NCBI GenBank assembly: GCA_004020315.1
Contig: SAQG01000033.1
Location: forward strand, 1 to 64,000
From: Mesorhizobium sp.
GTDB taxonomy: Bacteria; Pseudomonadota; Alphaproteobacteria; Rhizobiales; Rhizobiaceae
Direction of reading: 5' to 3'
DNA: 64,000 nucleotides
A model generated the notes under the pieces. It was not told the DNA's origin. It worked only from the letters and a program-made list of their open reading frames with translations, and searched no databases. Shown here one piece after another: positions 41,663-50,912 of the stretch (the stretch's first letter is position 1; every line of letters starts with the position of its first letter). The position numbers and the translations under genes were made by a program.

Positions 41663-41716
41663 TGCTGCAATCCTTTGTGCTTGGGTCCGCGCCCGGCGAC
41701 CTTTGCCTACGTTATC

Positions 41717-41732
41717 CATACGCAACCGTATG
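41717..41732. promoter_or_regulatory. TetR operator, copy 1
   Basis: CATACGCAACCGTATG has perfect 6-base inverted arms (CATACG/CGTATG). The core ATACG-N4-CGTAT is repeated at 41756-41771, 39 bases away centre to centre. It lies in the divergent promoter of the TetR and membrane-protein genes. Confidence 0.8.
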
Positions 41733-41755
41733 TACCGCAGTGACTTTCCCAAGTC

Positions 41756-41771
41756 CATACGTTACCGTATT
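41756..41771. promoter_or_regulatory. TetR operator, copy 2
   Basis: CATACGTTACCGTATT carries the same ATACG-N4-CGTAT core as copy 1. The pair is expected to be bound by the TetR dimer encoded just downstream and to repress both divergent genes. Confidence 0.8.
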
Positions 41772-41815
41772 GATGAACGAGATGTCGCACTACGCCGCTC
41801 ACGGAGGAGAGACAT

Positions 41816-42397
41816 TTGAGCAGAAAATCACAAGAGCTGACCCGCGACGATTGGGTTTTGGCTGGTCTCGCAGCGCTGGCCGAAGGCGGCATAGAGTCCG
41901 TGCGGGTGGAGCGTCTCGCAAAAAGGCTGAATGTCAGCAAGGGTTCCTTCTACTGGCACTTCTTGGATCGCTCAGATCTGTTTTCAGCCATGCTTGATCT
42001 TTGGGAGACGGACTTTACCGCCCAACTGATCGCCAATGTCGCGTCTCTGCCGACACCACGCGCGCGTTTGCGGGCCCTCGCCGATGAGGCACTGGAGGCG
42101 AGCATGGACGGTGTCGACGTGGCGCACGCTGAGGGCGCGTTCAGTGCCTGGGCGGTTCTCGACCCTGTCGCCGCGGCTAGAGTGCGCGCCATCGAGGCGC
42201 AGCGCATCGGATATCTGGTAAGCGAGCTTTCGCTCATGGGCGCCGAGGCTACGGATGCCGAATTGCTCGCCAAGGGCGTCTACCTTGCTCTGCTTGGCGT
42301 CTTCACGACCCGCCGATACAATCCGGCGTTGGCCGAGGATGCTGTATTCAGGCGCGTCGTTGATCTCGCGTTGGATGCTGTGGAAAGGCGGAGATGA
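41816..42397 (+). CDS. TetR family transcriptional repressor
   Basis: This 193-residue repressor has the N-terminal helix-turn-helix IESVRVERLAKRLNVSKGSF followed by YWHFLDRSDLFSAML. The start is TTG at 41816, fixed by a strong GGAGGAG 5 bases upstream; no ATG is available. Two copies of its likely operator lie 45-99 bases upstream. It is divergent from a small membrane protein, whose expression it probably controls in response to a small lipophilic ligand. Confidence 0.92.
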   Translation: MSRKSQELTRDDWVLAGLAALAEGGIESVRVERLAKRLNVSKGSFYWHFLDRSDLFSAMLDLWETDFTAQLIANVASLPTPRARLRALADEALEASMDGVDVAHAEGAFSAWAVLDPVAAARVRAIEAQRIGYLVSELSLMGAEATDAELLAKGVYLALLGVFTTRRYNPALAEDAVFRRVVDLALDAVERRR

Positions 42398-42628
42398 CGA
42401 GTGTTCATTCCATTTTCCAGCCGACTGTGGGTAGCTTAGTTCGTCTTCGATAGGTCCCATTGCGGCTGACATGAGGCGCATCGCTGCTCGGCACCATGGG
42501 CCGAAACCGGTCGGTATCGCAACGAAGTTGCCAACAAGCAGCCGTTTGTTGACGACCTCGTTAACGCCCAAAGGACTCGCCGGCGCCGACGTCCGGTTAA
42601 ATTCTCCTACCGGGGTCTTTGGGAGAGA

Positions 42629-43075
42629 TTAGCCCTGCGACGGCCTCCAGTCAGCCGATGGAATGACGTTGACCATCCACGGGACGCCGAACCTGTCGAT
42701 CAGGGAGCCGAAGCCGGGCGACCAGAAGGTCTCGCCGAATGGCATGACCGCCTTGCCGCCGTCAGACAGTTGATCGAACCAGCGTTGGGCTTCGGCCTTG
42801 TCCTCGGTGTGCAGGGTGACGTCGAAGCCGTTCTTCGGTTTGTCGATGTTGGGTGCCCATCCGACGTCCATATCGGCACCCATCAGCGCCTGGTCCCCGA
42901 CATCGAGCCAGCAATGCATCAGCCAAGTCTTGTATTTCTCATCGGTGATCGGCATGCCGGGGGGCGCATCGCCATAGGGCATGGCGGCGGTGATCTTTCC
43001 GCCCAAAACCTTGGCGTAGAACTCGAATGCCTCGCGGCACTGGCCCTGGAAGCTCAGGCTGGTCACGATCTTCAT
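42629..43075 (-). CDS. VOC-family protein (PhnB/glyoxalase-like)
   Basis: This 148-residue protein shows paired beta-alpha-beta units (TSLSFQGQCREAFEFYAKVL and HTEDKAEAQRWFDQLSDGGK) and ends FWSPGFGSLIDRFGVPWMVN, as in PhnB-like 3-demethylubiquinone-9 methyltransferase or glyoxalase-type proteins. The ATG at 43075 follows GGAGACGACC. The precise activity is unknown. It is divergent from the HTH-like gene at 43.4 kb. Confidence 0.88.
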   Translation of the reverse strand: MKIVTSLSFQGQCREAFEFYAKVLGGKITAAMPYGDAPPGMPITDEKYKTWLMHCWLDVGDQALMGADMDVGWAPNIDKPKNGFDVTLHTEDKAEAQRWFDQLSDGGKAVMPFGETFWSPGFGSLIDRFGVPWMVNVIPSADWRPSQG

Positions 43076-43395
43076 GGTCGTCTCCATTTTGATTGGTTTC
43101 AGATCCTTGGGAAGCGGGTGGATGGCCGCTTTGCGCCTCATTGCCGCCGTTTGAAGCCCGCGTTGCCGCTCTCCCGAAGCGGACGGCCCTGGGGAAGCCG
43201 GCGCCCTGAACGCGGAACGGGTGATCCGACGAAGGCCGAGCGAAGCGATCTTTTCCAAGCGCCGGAAAGCGGCCGAGGCGGATCACGCCTATGTGTCTGC
43301 CAAGACCGCGTGGAAAATAAGGCATGGTTGAAGGCTAGTGCCGGGGCCGCGCTTGCTGATTCCACACTTGTTGAAGTCGACTTGATGGGAGAACT

Positions 43396-43435
43396 ATCTA
43401 AGGCCCATGCCCGTAATCTAAGGCCCATGCCCGTA
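43396..43435 (+). repeat. Exact 20-bp tandem duplication
   Basis: Two adjacent identical 20-base units (ATCTAAGGCCCATGCCCGTA) occupy 43396-43415 and 43416-43435. Each contains AAGG and an ATG. The unit length is not a multiple of three, so it changes the frame of any start upstream. The second ATG (43427) is in frame with the downstream protein; the first (43407) gives only a four-codon peptide. Confidence 0.9.
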
Positions 43436-44065
43436 CGCCGGAAAATGGATGCAGCTGCGAAGTTGATCGAAGAGTGGACGCTCCCGTCCGCCGCCACGCT
43501 TGGGTCATCGGTCCGAGCCAAAGGGATCCTTCGCGAAGTGCGTGCCCACCTGCCTTTGACGGCGAAGAAGCTCCTCGACATCGAGGTCGGGGCGCTCACC
43601 TTGCGCATGCCGGAAGGCGCCAATGGCGATTTCCGGACTGCGTCGGCGATTGTGTCCAAAACGCTGGAAGGCATCGAAGGCCTGCCTGTAATTCCTCGCG
43701 AGGTCGAGGACATCCTGACGATCTCTTCGGCAGAGCGGCACCGGTGGCTCAAGGACGGCCGCTTGCAGAGCGCCGGCACACGTACGGTGAAACTTCGTGG
43801 TCGCGCAAGGAAGATTACTTTTCACGTGTTTGATCCACGCCACATCGAGGACGTGCTCGATCGCGACCTGGTTACGGCCTGGCGCGAGGAAGACGCGATA
43901 GCTGCTGCGGAGAATAGGCGGCGGGCCGCCGGAAAGGCCGCCCTGAAGCGTGCACAAAAGAACGGCCGCAAAGCCGTGGCTGCACCTGACAGCACTCGGG
44001 GCGAGATGTCACGTCAGAAACTGAAGGGCTGGGACGAATTCGAGCGTGACGGACTTCTGCGCTGA
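43427..44065 (+). CDS. Protein with HTH-like core and Arg/Lys-rich tail, unknown family
   Basis: This 212-residue protein contains LTISSAERHRWLKDGRLQSA, GTRTVKLRGRARKITFHVFD and PRHIEDVLDRDL, which look like an excisionase or MerR-like DNA-binding hairpin with winged strands. A basic helical tail follows (ENRRRAAGKAALKRAQKNGR). The start is put at the ATG inside the second tandem repeat unit, which has AAGG at short distance. An ATG at 43385 is in frame but depends on the duplication. The family is not recognised; DNA binding is an inference. Confidence 0.65.
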   Translation: MPVRRKMDAAAKLIEEWTLPSAATLGSSVRAKGILREVRAHLPLTAKKLLDIEVGALTLRMPEGANGDFRTASAIVSKTLEGIEGLPVIPREVEDILTISSAERHRWLKDGRLQSAGTRTVKLRGRARKITFHVFDPRHIEDVLDRDLVTAWREEDAIAAAENRRRAAGKAALKRAQKNGRKAVAAPDSTRGEMSRQKLKGWDEFERDGLLR

Positions 44066-44273
44066 TTCAGCGAAACAAGGCTCTTTAATTGCCCTGCCCA
44101 CTACGACTCGCGCTGGCCGGAATCCTGGTCGCGCGCCTGACCTCCGGAAGTCAATGGGCTTAAACAGTCCGCGAGTCTGGTTCCGGCCAAGACTCATCTA
44201 GCCGTCTTATCGGTATCGGCGAAGCCGCTGATCTGTGCTAAGCCGCCGCCCGAATAGCCAAAGGAGTACACCC

Positions 44274-44507
44274 GTGAGCGAGCCGACCGTGGTCGAGGCG
44301 ACCGACAGCATCTATGCATCGCTTCGGGCGAACAATGCCGACATCGACGCACATATCGCGGCGCTCAAAGCAGCGCTGGCGCGAGAGGGGATAGAACAAG
44401 CGGTGTTCGATCCGACCAGGCTGGCGCAGAACAACCGTTCGGGCCGCAAGCTAATGCAGGCTTATTTTCGGCAGCGCGGCGTGAGCGTGAGGTTTTCGGC
44501 CTCGTAG
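44274..44507 (+). CDS. Small protein, 77 aa
   Basis: This small protein starts at GTG (SEPTVVEATDSIYASLRANN) and ends RKLMQAYFRQRGVSVRFSAS. An excellent AAAGGAG lies 6 bases before the GTG at 44274, so the upstream ATG at 44235 is rejected. The N-terminal half is helical and the C-terminal half is Arg-rich with a short strand. The family and function are not recognised. Confidence 0.7.
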   Translation: MSEPTVVEATDSIYASLRANNADIDAHIAALKAALAREGIEQAVFDPTRLAQNNRSGRKLMQAYFRQRGVSVRFSAS

Positions 44508-44736
44508 GGGCGCAACGCTGGGGCGCCACGACGCGCCCGCAATCATTGTGGTCCAGGATCCGCCGGGGGGGTTCAGGCCAGTCCGCTTTTGGCTTCTGTA
44601 GACATGCGTCTTCCGGCCCTGCCGACGTCAAAGTACCTAGGAAATCGGCCGACAAATAGTCAATTCAATCACCTGCGCCGGCTGCCGAGTACATCAGCGA
44701 CCGATTCGCCGCATCTGGCCTTCGGATTTGACCGGC

Positions 44737-45798
44737 TCAATCGCATGAATCTGCTGCCTTGAGCGCTTCGGGGCGGTAAGCCTTGTCTAACGCTCCGATC
44801 CGTCGAACCGACGCGAAGAACCGTGGATAGTCGCCCGAACACAAATCGAACAAGCGGAGAAACGTCGCCACCCGATCGCCGTAGACGGAAGTCGCGGCGA
44901 GCTTCGCGTTGTTAATCGGAGAATCGAACCAGACATCGTATCCCCGGTATCCACGCCAGCGACTGTCGCGCATCTCTCTGTAGCGCATCCGCAGCCGTTC
45001 GATCGCGGCTATCTTTGCGGCCCGCTTCTGCTCAGAGGTAGCGCTGCCGTCATAGACATGGCTTAGCTCGTCCCGGGTCTGCGACACCAGCGCAAGAAAT
45101 TGAGCTCTGCGCCTCCGGTCGGCTTCGTAACGGCGCAAACCGGCAGTATCCCCATTCGCGCGCAGCCATTTTCTTACACCGGTTGTTTCGACAGCGGCAG
45201 CGAACGCTTCGTTGAACGCGGAATCGTCCTGTACGTAGATGCGCTGGTGGGCCAGTTCATGGAACACCAGCGCTGCAAGACCCGCTTCATCTTGGCTGAG
45301 CATCGTGCTTAGCAGCGGGTCACTTGACCAGCCAAGCGTGGAATATGCAGTGATGCCCGTCACATAGACGTCCGGGCCCTGTCTCTGAAGTCCGACAGCG
45401 GTTTCAATCGCAGACCTTTTGGAGAAGTATCCCCGGTACGGAACGCATCCGAACACCGGAAAGCACCATGTTCGTGGCGTCAGCGAGAATTCCGGCGCTG
45501 CGAAGATGGCCCATGTCACCGCGTCCCGACCAACGTCAACATAGCTGCGGTAGCCATTGTTGTCCGGCAGCGCTAGTTCATCTATCGCAAACTGTCGGAT
45601 GGCGCTTGCCGATGCCATTCGAGCGCGCAATGTCCCAGGTGTCGAAGGATCGTCGATCAGCTCTCCGACGTCTTGGCGCGCCGCCATGATCTCCACGTGA
45701 CCCTTCAAGGATTGTGCGTAGTAGGAAATGCTGGTGCAACCTGCCACGCCGGACACCACGATCATCGCAGCAACCGAACGAAAAAATGCATGCATCAC
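44737..45798 (-). CDS. Zinc-dependent aminopeptidase-like lipoprotein (PF10023 type)
   Basis: This 353-residue protein has a lipoprotein signal (MIVVSGVAGC; lipobox VAGC with Cys21) and a HELAH zinc motif at residues 180-184 with a distal glutamate in SAFNEAFA. These are the marks of the PF10023 putative aminopeptidase family. It should sit at the outer or inner membrane facing the periplasm. It is monocistronic and divergent from the L,D-transpeptidase gene. Confidence 0.88.
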   Translation of the reverse strand: MMHAFFRSVAAMIVVSGVAGCTSISYYAQSLKGHVEIMAARQDVGELIDDPSTPGTLRARMASASAIRQFAIDELALPDNNGYRSYVDVGRDAVTWAIFAAPEFSLTPRTWCFPVFGCVPYRGYFSKRSAIETAVGLQRQGPDVYVTGITAYSTLGWSSDPLLSTMLSQDEAGLAALVFHELAHQRIYVQDDSAFNEAFAAAVETTGVRKWLRANGDTAGLRRYEADRRRRAQFLALVSQTRDELSHVYDGSATSEQKRAAKIAAIERLRMRYREMRDSRWRGYRGYDVWFDSPINNAKLAATSVYGDRVATFLRLFDLCSGDYPRFFASVRRIGALDKAYRPEALKAADSCD

Positions 45799-46069
45799 GG
45801 TTTGCCCACGGCGTTGCTCACACGTCCGGATAGGGCAAATGTCGCAACTACGCCCGTCCCAAACAGTTGCACCAATTTGATTGAGGTCCGGGATGGGGTT
45901 TAGATTAGACGTTTGTCCTCGGCAAGATTGTCACAACTCGGTCACTCGCCGCCAAATTGCCGAATGTCCGGACACGGCGGACTGAAGCAACGCAGCATTT
46001 TCCACTTTGAGGCGAAGTAATTCTCAACTATGCTCCGCCAGGCTTTTGGCATGGGGGAGAATATTGCCG

Positions 46070-46729
46070 ATGGTTTTATCACGCAGGGGTGTCGTGCTCG
46101 GCGGCCTGGCGCTGGTCGCGGTGGGTGCAACCAGCAATATTGCTCAAGCCGCGGCGGCAAAATCCTTTTTCGCCGGTACCGCCAGCGACAACAATTTTGT
46201 CTATCGCAAGACCAACTTCGCCAAGATCGACAAGAGATGGCATCGCCAGATCGTCAAGTATTTCAGCAGCGAGCCGGTCGGCACCGTCGTGGTCGATACC
46301 CGCCACCATTTCCTCTACGTCATCATGGAAAACAAGACCGCCATCCGCTACGGCGTCGGCGTCGGCAAGGACGGCTTCAAATGGTACGGCCGCGCGACGA
46401 TCGACCGCCGCGCGCTGTGGCCGCAATGGGTCCCGCCCCCCGAAATGCGTAAGCGCAAGCCGGACCTACCGCACATGGTAGCAGGCGGCGCGTCCAACAA
46501 TCCGCTCGGGCCGCGCGCGCTCTATCTGCACCGCAACGGCGCCGACACCGGCTACCGCCTGCATGGCACGCTGGAGCCATGGAGCATCGGCACCGACGCT
46601 TCCAGCGGCTGCATCCGCATGTTCCCGGAAGACATCATCGACCTCTATCAGCGCTGCCCGATCGGCACCGCGGTGCAGGTCCTGCCGCACATCGCCGACC
46701 AAGCGCCCGCTTCCACCACTGTCGAATGA
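46070..46729 (+). CDS. L,D-transpeptidase (YkuD domain)
   Basis: This 219-residue exported protein has a twin-arginine-like signal (MVLSRRGVVLGGLALVAVGA) and a YkuD domain ending HGTLEPWSIGTDASSGCIRM. The cysteine nucleophile is in SSGC, and the usual SHGC histidine is replaced by serine, as in many rhizobial members. It cross-links peptidoglycan or attaches proteins to it. The ATG at 46070 follows GGGGGAGAA. An OmpA-like lipoprotein gene follows after 10 bases. Confidence 0.92.
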   Translation: MVLSRRGVVLGGLALVAVGATSNIAQAAAAKSFFAGTASDNNFVYRKTNFAKIDKRWHRQIVKYFSSEPVGTVVVDTRHHFLYVIMENKTAIRYGVGVGKDGFKWYGRATIDRRALWPQWVPPPEMRKRKPDLPHMVAGGASNNPLGPRALYLHRNGADTGYRLHGTLEPWSIGTDASSGCIRMFPEDIIDLYQRCPIGTAVQVLPHIADQAPASTTVE

Positions 46730-46739
46730 TTTGCGCCTC

Positions 46740-47252
46740 ATGAACCGCATGATTGAAAACACGCGCCGGCTGCTCGCCGCCGGCCTGCTGGTGCTGGCCG
46801 CATCCTGCTCGACCAGCAACACGCTGGCCCCTTCCACGCCCGACATCACCAACACCGAAGTTGCCGGCTTCCAGAACGTGCAGCCGGGCAGCGAGGAGGA
46901 TTTTATCCTCAATGTCGGCCGCCGCACCTATTTCACGCAAGGTTCGGCCGCGCTCGATTCTGTCGCCAAGGCCACCCTCGACACCCAGATCGCCTGGTTA
47001 GCAAAGCATCCGCGCTGGCTGCTCAAGCTGCAGGGTTTCGCCGACGATCCCGGCGCAAGTGAAACGGCGCTGTCGCAGCAGCGCGCCGATGCGGTGATGG
47101 ACTACCTCGCCGCCGGCGGCATAGACCGCAACCGCATGTGGGCCAAGGGCTACGGCAAGGACAGGCTCGTCCGCGACTGCCCCGACACCGCCTGCAGGTC
47201 GCAGAACCGCCGCGTTGTGTCTAATTTGCGCGATGAGAGGGACGAGCCGTAG
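46740..47252 (+). CDS. OmpA/Pal-like peptidoglycan-binding lipoprotein
   Basis: This 170-residue lipoprotein has a signal ending LLVLAASC and an OmpA C-terminal domain (LKLQGFADDPGASETALSQQ, RADAVMDYLAAGGIDRNRMW, and the terminal NRRV). The domain binds the diaminopimelate part of peptidoglycan. The ATG at 46740 lies 10 bases after the L,D-transpeptidase stop, so the two are probably one operon for the outer-membrane-wall link. Confidence 0.88.
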   Translation: MNRMIENTRRLLAAGLLVLAASCSTSNTLAPSTPDITNTEVAGFQNVQPGSEEDFILNVGRRTYFTQGSAALDSVAKATLDTQIAWLAKHPRWLLKLQGFADDPGASETALSQQRADAVMDYLAAGGIDRNRMWAKGYGKDRLVRDCPDTACRSQNRRVVSNLRDERDEP

Positions 47253-47580
47253 GGGGCCTGCTGTTGACCCGAAGCAGAGTCTCACACGCGACGGCGGCAT
47301 GGCTGCTTTGCGCCAATCTCGGATGCTGAGATCGGTTTGGCCGCTTCCTGAAAGCTGATGTCCCAAGCGACCACACTGACGGCCGCGGTTGTGCCCAATT
47401 GTGGACCTTGGCAAAATCGCCGCCTTGAAGATCAGCCTAACCACCATCGGAGCGTTGCCATAATGAGCTCGGACCAGAGACCAGTGTCAGCCTAGCGAAC
47501 TGCCCCCCCTGCGCAATTTCGAGCGCCTTTACGCTTAGTCGCAAGCCGTCTACTATTCAGCCGAAGGCAGGGTCTGAGAC
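47253..47580. other. Gene-free gap
   Basis: These 328 bases lie between the OmpA-like gene and the cyclase gene. No frame with a ribosome site and protein-like sequence, and no clear terminator or operator, was seen. Confidence 0.4.
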
Positions 47581-49467
47581 ATGGACCGCAAGCTTGCTGC
47601 CATCCTGGCTGCTGATGTGGTCGGCTATTCCGCTCAAATGGAGCGTGATGAAGCGGGCACGTTCGCACGGCTGAAGGCTGGTCGCGCCGAGCTTTTCGAA
47701 CCAGAGATTGCGCGGCACCACGGTCGCATTTTCAAGCTCATGGGCGACGGCTTGCTGGCCGAGTTTGCCAGCGTGGTCGATGCGGTGGAATGTGCCGTCT
47801 CGTTGCAGCGTGGCCTAACCGAGCGCAATGCGTCGCTTCCCGAGGCCGAGCAGATCTTGGTCAGGATCGGAATAAATCTTGGCGAGGTGATAATCGACGG
47901 TGACGACCGCTACGGCGACGGGGTCAATATTGCCGCCCGCCTCCAACAACTGGCGGAGCCCGGCGGCATCTGTGTCTCCGGGAAGGTGGCCAAGGAGGTC
48001 GAGAAGAAGCTTGCTTTCGGTTTCGAACCTTTGGGCGAGAAGAAGGTCAAGAATGTCACCGAGCCGGTGCAGGTCTTCCGCATAACACTGGAAAAGCAGG
48101 GCATCCGCCGTCGCTCAATACGGTCTCCCCCGCGCTGGGTGCCAGCGGGGATGGCGGTGGCCGTGGCCCTTCTGCTTGCCGCCGCAGCGGCCTGGCAATT
48201 CTGGCCGGCGGCAACAGTGAGTGCTAGGCCATCGGTGGCTGTGCTGCCATTTGATAATTATGGCGGCGACGACGCTACTGGAAGGCTGGCCGACGGCCTT
48301 ACAGAGGACATCATCACCGATCTTGCGCGCTTCCCGGAATTGGAGGTGGTGGCGCGCAATTCGACGGAAGTCTACAAGGGCAAGCCAGTGGATGCCCGCG
48401 AGGTCGCCAGGGCGCTCCATGTCGGCTATGTGCTCGAAGGTTCGATCCAGCGCCAGGGCAGTCGCGTGCGGATCACCGCGCAGTTGATCGACGCGCAATC
48501 GGGCAAGCATCTGTGGTCGGAGCGCTGGGACCGGCCCACCGAAGATGTGTTCGCCGTCCAGACCGAGATATCCGAACAGGTCACCAACCGGCTCGGCGGC
48601 GGCGCGGGGCTGATCCAGGAAGCGGGGCGGGCCGCGGCCAAACGCAAGTCGCCAGAAAACCTGAACGCCTACGAGCTATATCTGCTTGGCACCGAGAAGC
48701 TTGAGCGGATCACCAAAGCGGACATTGAAGAGGCCATCAAGCTCCTCAATCGCGCCGTCGAGTTGGATCCCGGGCTCGCCCGCGCCTGGGTCGAACTTTA
48801 CCACTCTCACTCTCTGTTGGCGAACTTCGGCGTCAATCCCGAGAAGGGAGCAGCGGCGGCTGCCGATGCAGCCGAACGCGCCGTGCGGCTCGATCCGAGC
48901 GACGCGGAAGCTCACGCCGCGCTCGGCATGAGCTTGGGCGAGCGGGGCGACCTCTCGCGTGCCAAAGCTGAGCTGGACACGGCCGTGCGCCTTGCCCCCG
49001 GTTCGGCAGAAATCTTGACCTTCTACGCCGGCTGGGCGGCGTCCTTCGGCGAACCAGAACGTGGCGCGGAATTGGTGGATCGGGTGATCCGACTCGATCC
49101 TAACTATCCAATGTGGACCTCCGGACCATTTTCTTATGCTTACTATATGGCAGGCCGATACGAGGATGCGCTGAAGATGCTGGAAGGCCAGACACTTGAC
49201 ACCTACAACAAGTGGAGGTGGATAACGCGCAGCGGTTCGCTCGCAGGCGCGGGCCGGATAGAAGAGGCGCAAGCCTCGGTCAAGGAGGCGCTCAAGCGCC
49301 ACCCGGATATGACCGTCGAGGGTATTATCAACAGGCCGGGGATCAGCGCCGCCGAGCGCGAGCGCTACTTGAAAACCTTGCTGCCGGCCGGCTTCCCGCC
49401 ATGCGCCTCCGACGAGCAACTGGCTAAGATGATCAATCCAAAACGTCTTCCCGAGTGCCCCAAGTAG
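47581..49467 (+). CDS. Class III adenylate cyclase with TolB-like and TPR domains
   Basis: This 628-residue protein has an N-terminal class III cyclase domain (residues 1-170) with both metal aspartates, ILAADVVGYS (Asp12) and FKLMGDGLLAEF (Asp56), and RYGDGVNIAARLQ near residue 115. A membrane segment follows (about 186-210). A TolB-like domain (PSVAVLPFDNYGGDD, about 220-330) and several TPR repeats (about 370-600) make up the rest. cAMP made in the cytosol would thus be tied to a periplasmic sensor. This fusion is a known type in Mesorhizobium-like genomes, often in many copies. Confidence 0.93.
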   Translation: MDRKLAAILAADVVGYSAQMERDEAGTFARLKAGRAELFEPEIARHHGRIFKLMGDGLLAEFASVVDAVECAVSLQRGLTERNASLPEAEQILVRIGINLGEVIIDGDDRYGDGVNIAARLQQLAEPGGICVSGKVAKEVEKKLAFGFEPLGEKKVKNVTEPVQVFRITLEKQGIRRRSIRSPPRWVPAGMAVAVALLLAAAAAWQFWPAATVSARPSVAVLPFDNYGGDDATGRLADGLTEDIITDLARFPELEVVARNSTEVYKGKPVDAREVARALHVGYVLEGSIQRQGSRVRITAQLIDAQSGKHLWSERWDRPTEDVFAVQTEISEQVTNRLGGGAGLIQEAGRAAAKRKSPENLNAYELYLLGTEKLERITKADIEEAIKLLNRAVELDPGLARAWVELYHSHSLLANFGVNPEKGAAAAADAAERAVRLDPSDAEAHAALGMSLGERGDLSRAKAELDTAVRLAPGSAEILTFYAGWAASFGEPERGAELVDRVIRLDPNYPMWTSGPFSYAYYMAGRYEDALKMLEGQTLDTYNKWRWITRSGSLAGAGRIEEAQASVKEALKRHPDMTVEGIINRPGISAAERERYLKTLLPAGFPPCASDEQLAKMINPKRLPECPK

Positions 49468-49696
49468 CCTTCCCGCGAGCTTCCGTGATCACGCAAGTAG
49501 CCTTTATAGCAGCGCGCGAAAATTCAGATGCATCTGCTCAATCGCTACTTCGGTATCCGTCAGGTCGGTCCAAGGTCCGCTTCTGAGCCTCCGAGCCTCG
49601 AAGTTGCCCGTCCGCTTCCGGCCCCGAAACGGTCATTCCGGATGCCAATTTGCGTGAAGCGGTCCGCGTGGTGCGGGGTGGCGCAAGAAGGATGGT

Positions 49697-50896
49697 TCAG
49701 TCGAAAAAGCTCGCATCTTCTTCCCTGAGATACTTCCTGGCTGCTTCGGCGTCGATATCGAGGCCCAGTCCCGGCGCTTCCAGCAGGTCCACCATGCTGT
49801 CCTTCACGATCTGCGACGGCAGGCCGATTACGAGGTCCTCCCACCAGGGGTCGGAGGCGCTCGGGTATTCGAAGGCGATGTAGTTGGCGGGCAAGGTCGC
49901 GCAGACATTGATCAATGCGCCGAGGCCGAGCAGGCCGTTCGCCGTGCCGTGCGGCGCCATCAGGATCGAGTGCATATGGGCGTGCTCGGCGACCCATTTC
50001 AGCTCGGCGATGCCACCCACGTCGGCCGGGTCCGGACCGATGACGCGCACCGCCTGCGTCTCGATCAGCTCCTTGAAATTGTGGCGCAGGTAAATCTGCT
50101 CGCCGGTATGGATTGGCGTCGAGGTGGAGGTGGTCAGCTCCCGATAGGCCTGCGGATTGACCCACGGCACATAGTCGCCGGTCAGCATGTCCTCGAGCCA
50201 CATCAAATTGTACTTCTCGACCGCGCGAGCAAACTTGATCGCATCGGGCAGCATCCAGCCGGGGCCGCAGTCGAGCGCCAGGCTGACCTTGTCGCCCAGC
50301 ACTTCCTTCATCGCGATCACGCAGTCGAGCATGTGATTGAAACCGCGCTCGCTGATCACGCCTTGATCCAGGGCACCGTGATAGCCGGCGTTCTTCTGCG
50401 TCACGCCGTAATGGAAGCCATCAATGGTGTCCTTCATGTTGGAGTGGAACGAGATTCCTTGCTTGATCATGAAGAAGTTCTGCGGCTGCTCCATCATCCA
50501 TTTGACGTCGGCGGCGTAATGCTCCGGCCAGTCGCCCGTGCGTTTCTGGCGGATCGAGCCGTTGTAGACCCGCACCTTGTCGCGCACCTTGCCGCCGAGC
50601 AGTTTGTAGGCCGGCACGCCTGCGGCCTTGCCGGCAATATCCCACAGCGCATGCTCGATGGCGCTTACCGCCGCGCCATAGGGCTTGAAAGAGCCGCGTT
50701 GGCGGATCTTCAGCATCACGCGCTCGACGTCGGTCGGGTCCTCGCCGATCAGCGCCTCGCGAAAATGCAGGACCCAGGGCTTGAGGTAGGGCTTGGTGTA
50801 CTCGACCTCGCCCAGGCCATAGAGGCCCTCGTCGGTAACTACGCGAACGATGGGGTGCTTGCCAATGACGGCACAGCGCAGATCAGTGATCTTCAT
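49697..50896 (-). CDS. Mandelate racemase/muconate lactonizing enzyme family protein 1
   Basis: This 399-residue enolase-superfamily enzyme probably dehydrates a sugar acid. The capping domain is MKITDLRCAVIGKHPIVRVV. Metal ligands are in SLALDCGPGW, MWLEDMLTGDYVPW and IHTGEQIYL. A lysine in FMIKQGIS and the histidine in LMAPHGTANGLLGLG are the likely catalytic bases. The ATG at 50896 lies 17 bases after the stop of the second MR/MLE gene. It is the distal gene of a three-gene operon under the GntR regulator upstream. Confidence 0.92.
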   Translation of the reverse strand: MKITDLRCAVIGKHPIVRVVTDEGLYGLGEVEYTKPYLKPWVLHFREALIGEDPTDVERVMLKIRQRGSFKPYGAAVSAIEHALWDIAGKAAGVPAYKLLGGKVRDKVRVYNGSIRQKRTGDWPEHYAADVKWMMEQPQNFFMIKQGISFHSNMKDTIDGFHYGVTQKNAGYHGALDQGVISERGFNHMLDCVIAMKEVLGDKVSLALDCGPGWMLPDAIKFARAVEKYNLMWLEDMLTGDYVPWVNPQAYRELTTSTSTPIHTGEQIYLRHNFKELIETQAVRVIGPDPADVGGIAELKWVAEHAHMHSILMAPHGTANGLLGLGALINVCATLPANYIAFEYPSASDPWWEDLVIGLPSQIVKDSMVDLLEAPGLGLDIDAEAARKYLREEDASFFD

Positions 50897-50912
50897 CTTC
50901 GGTTCTTTCGCC

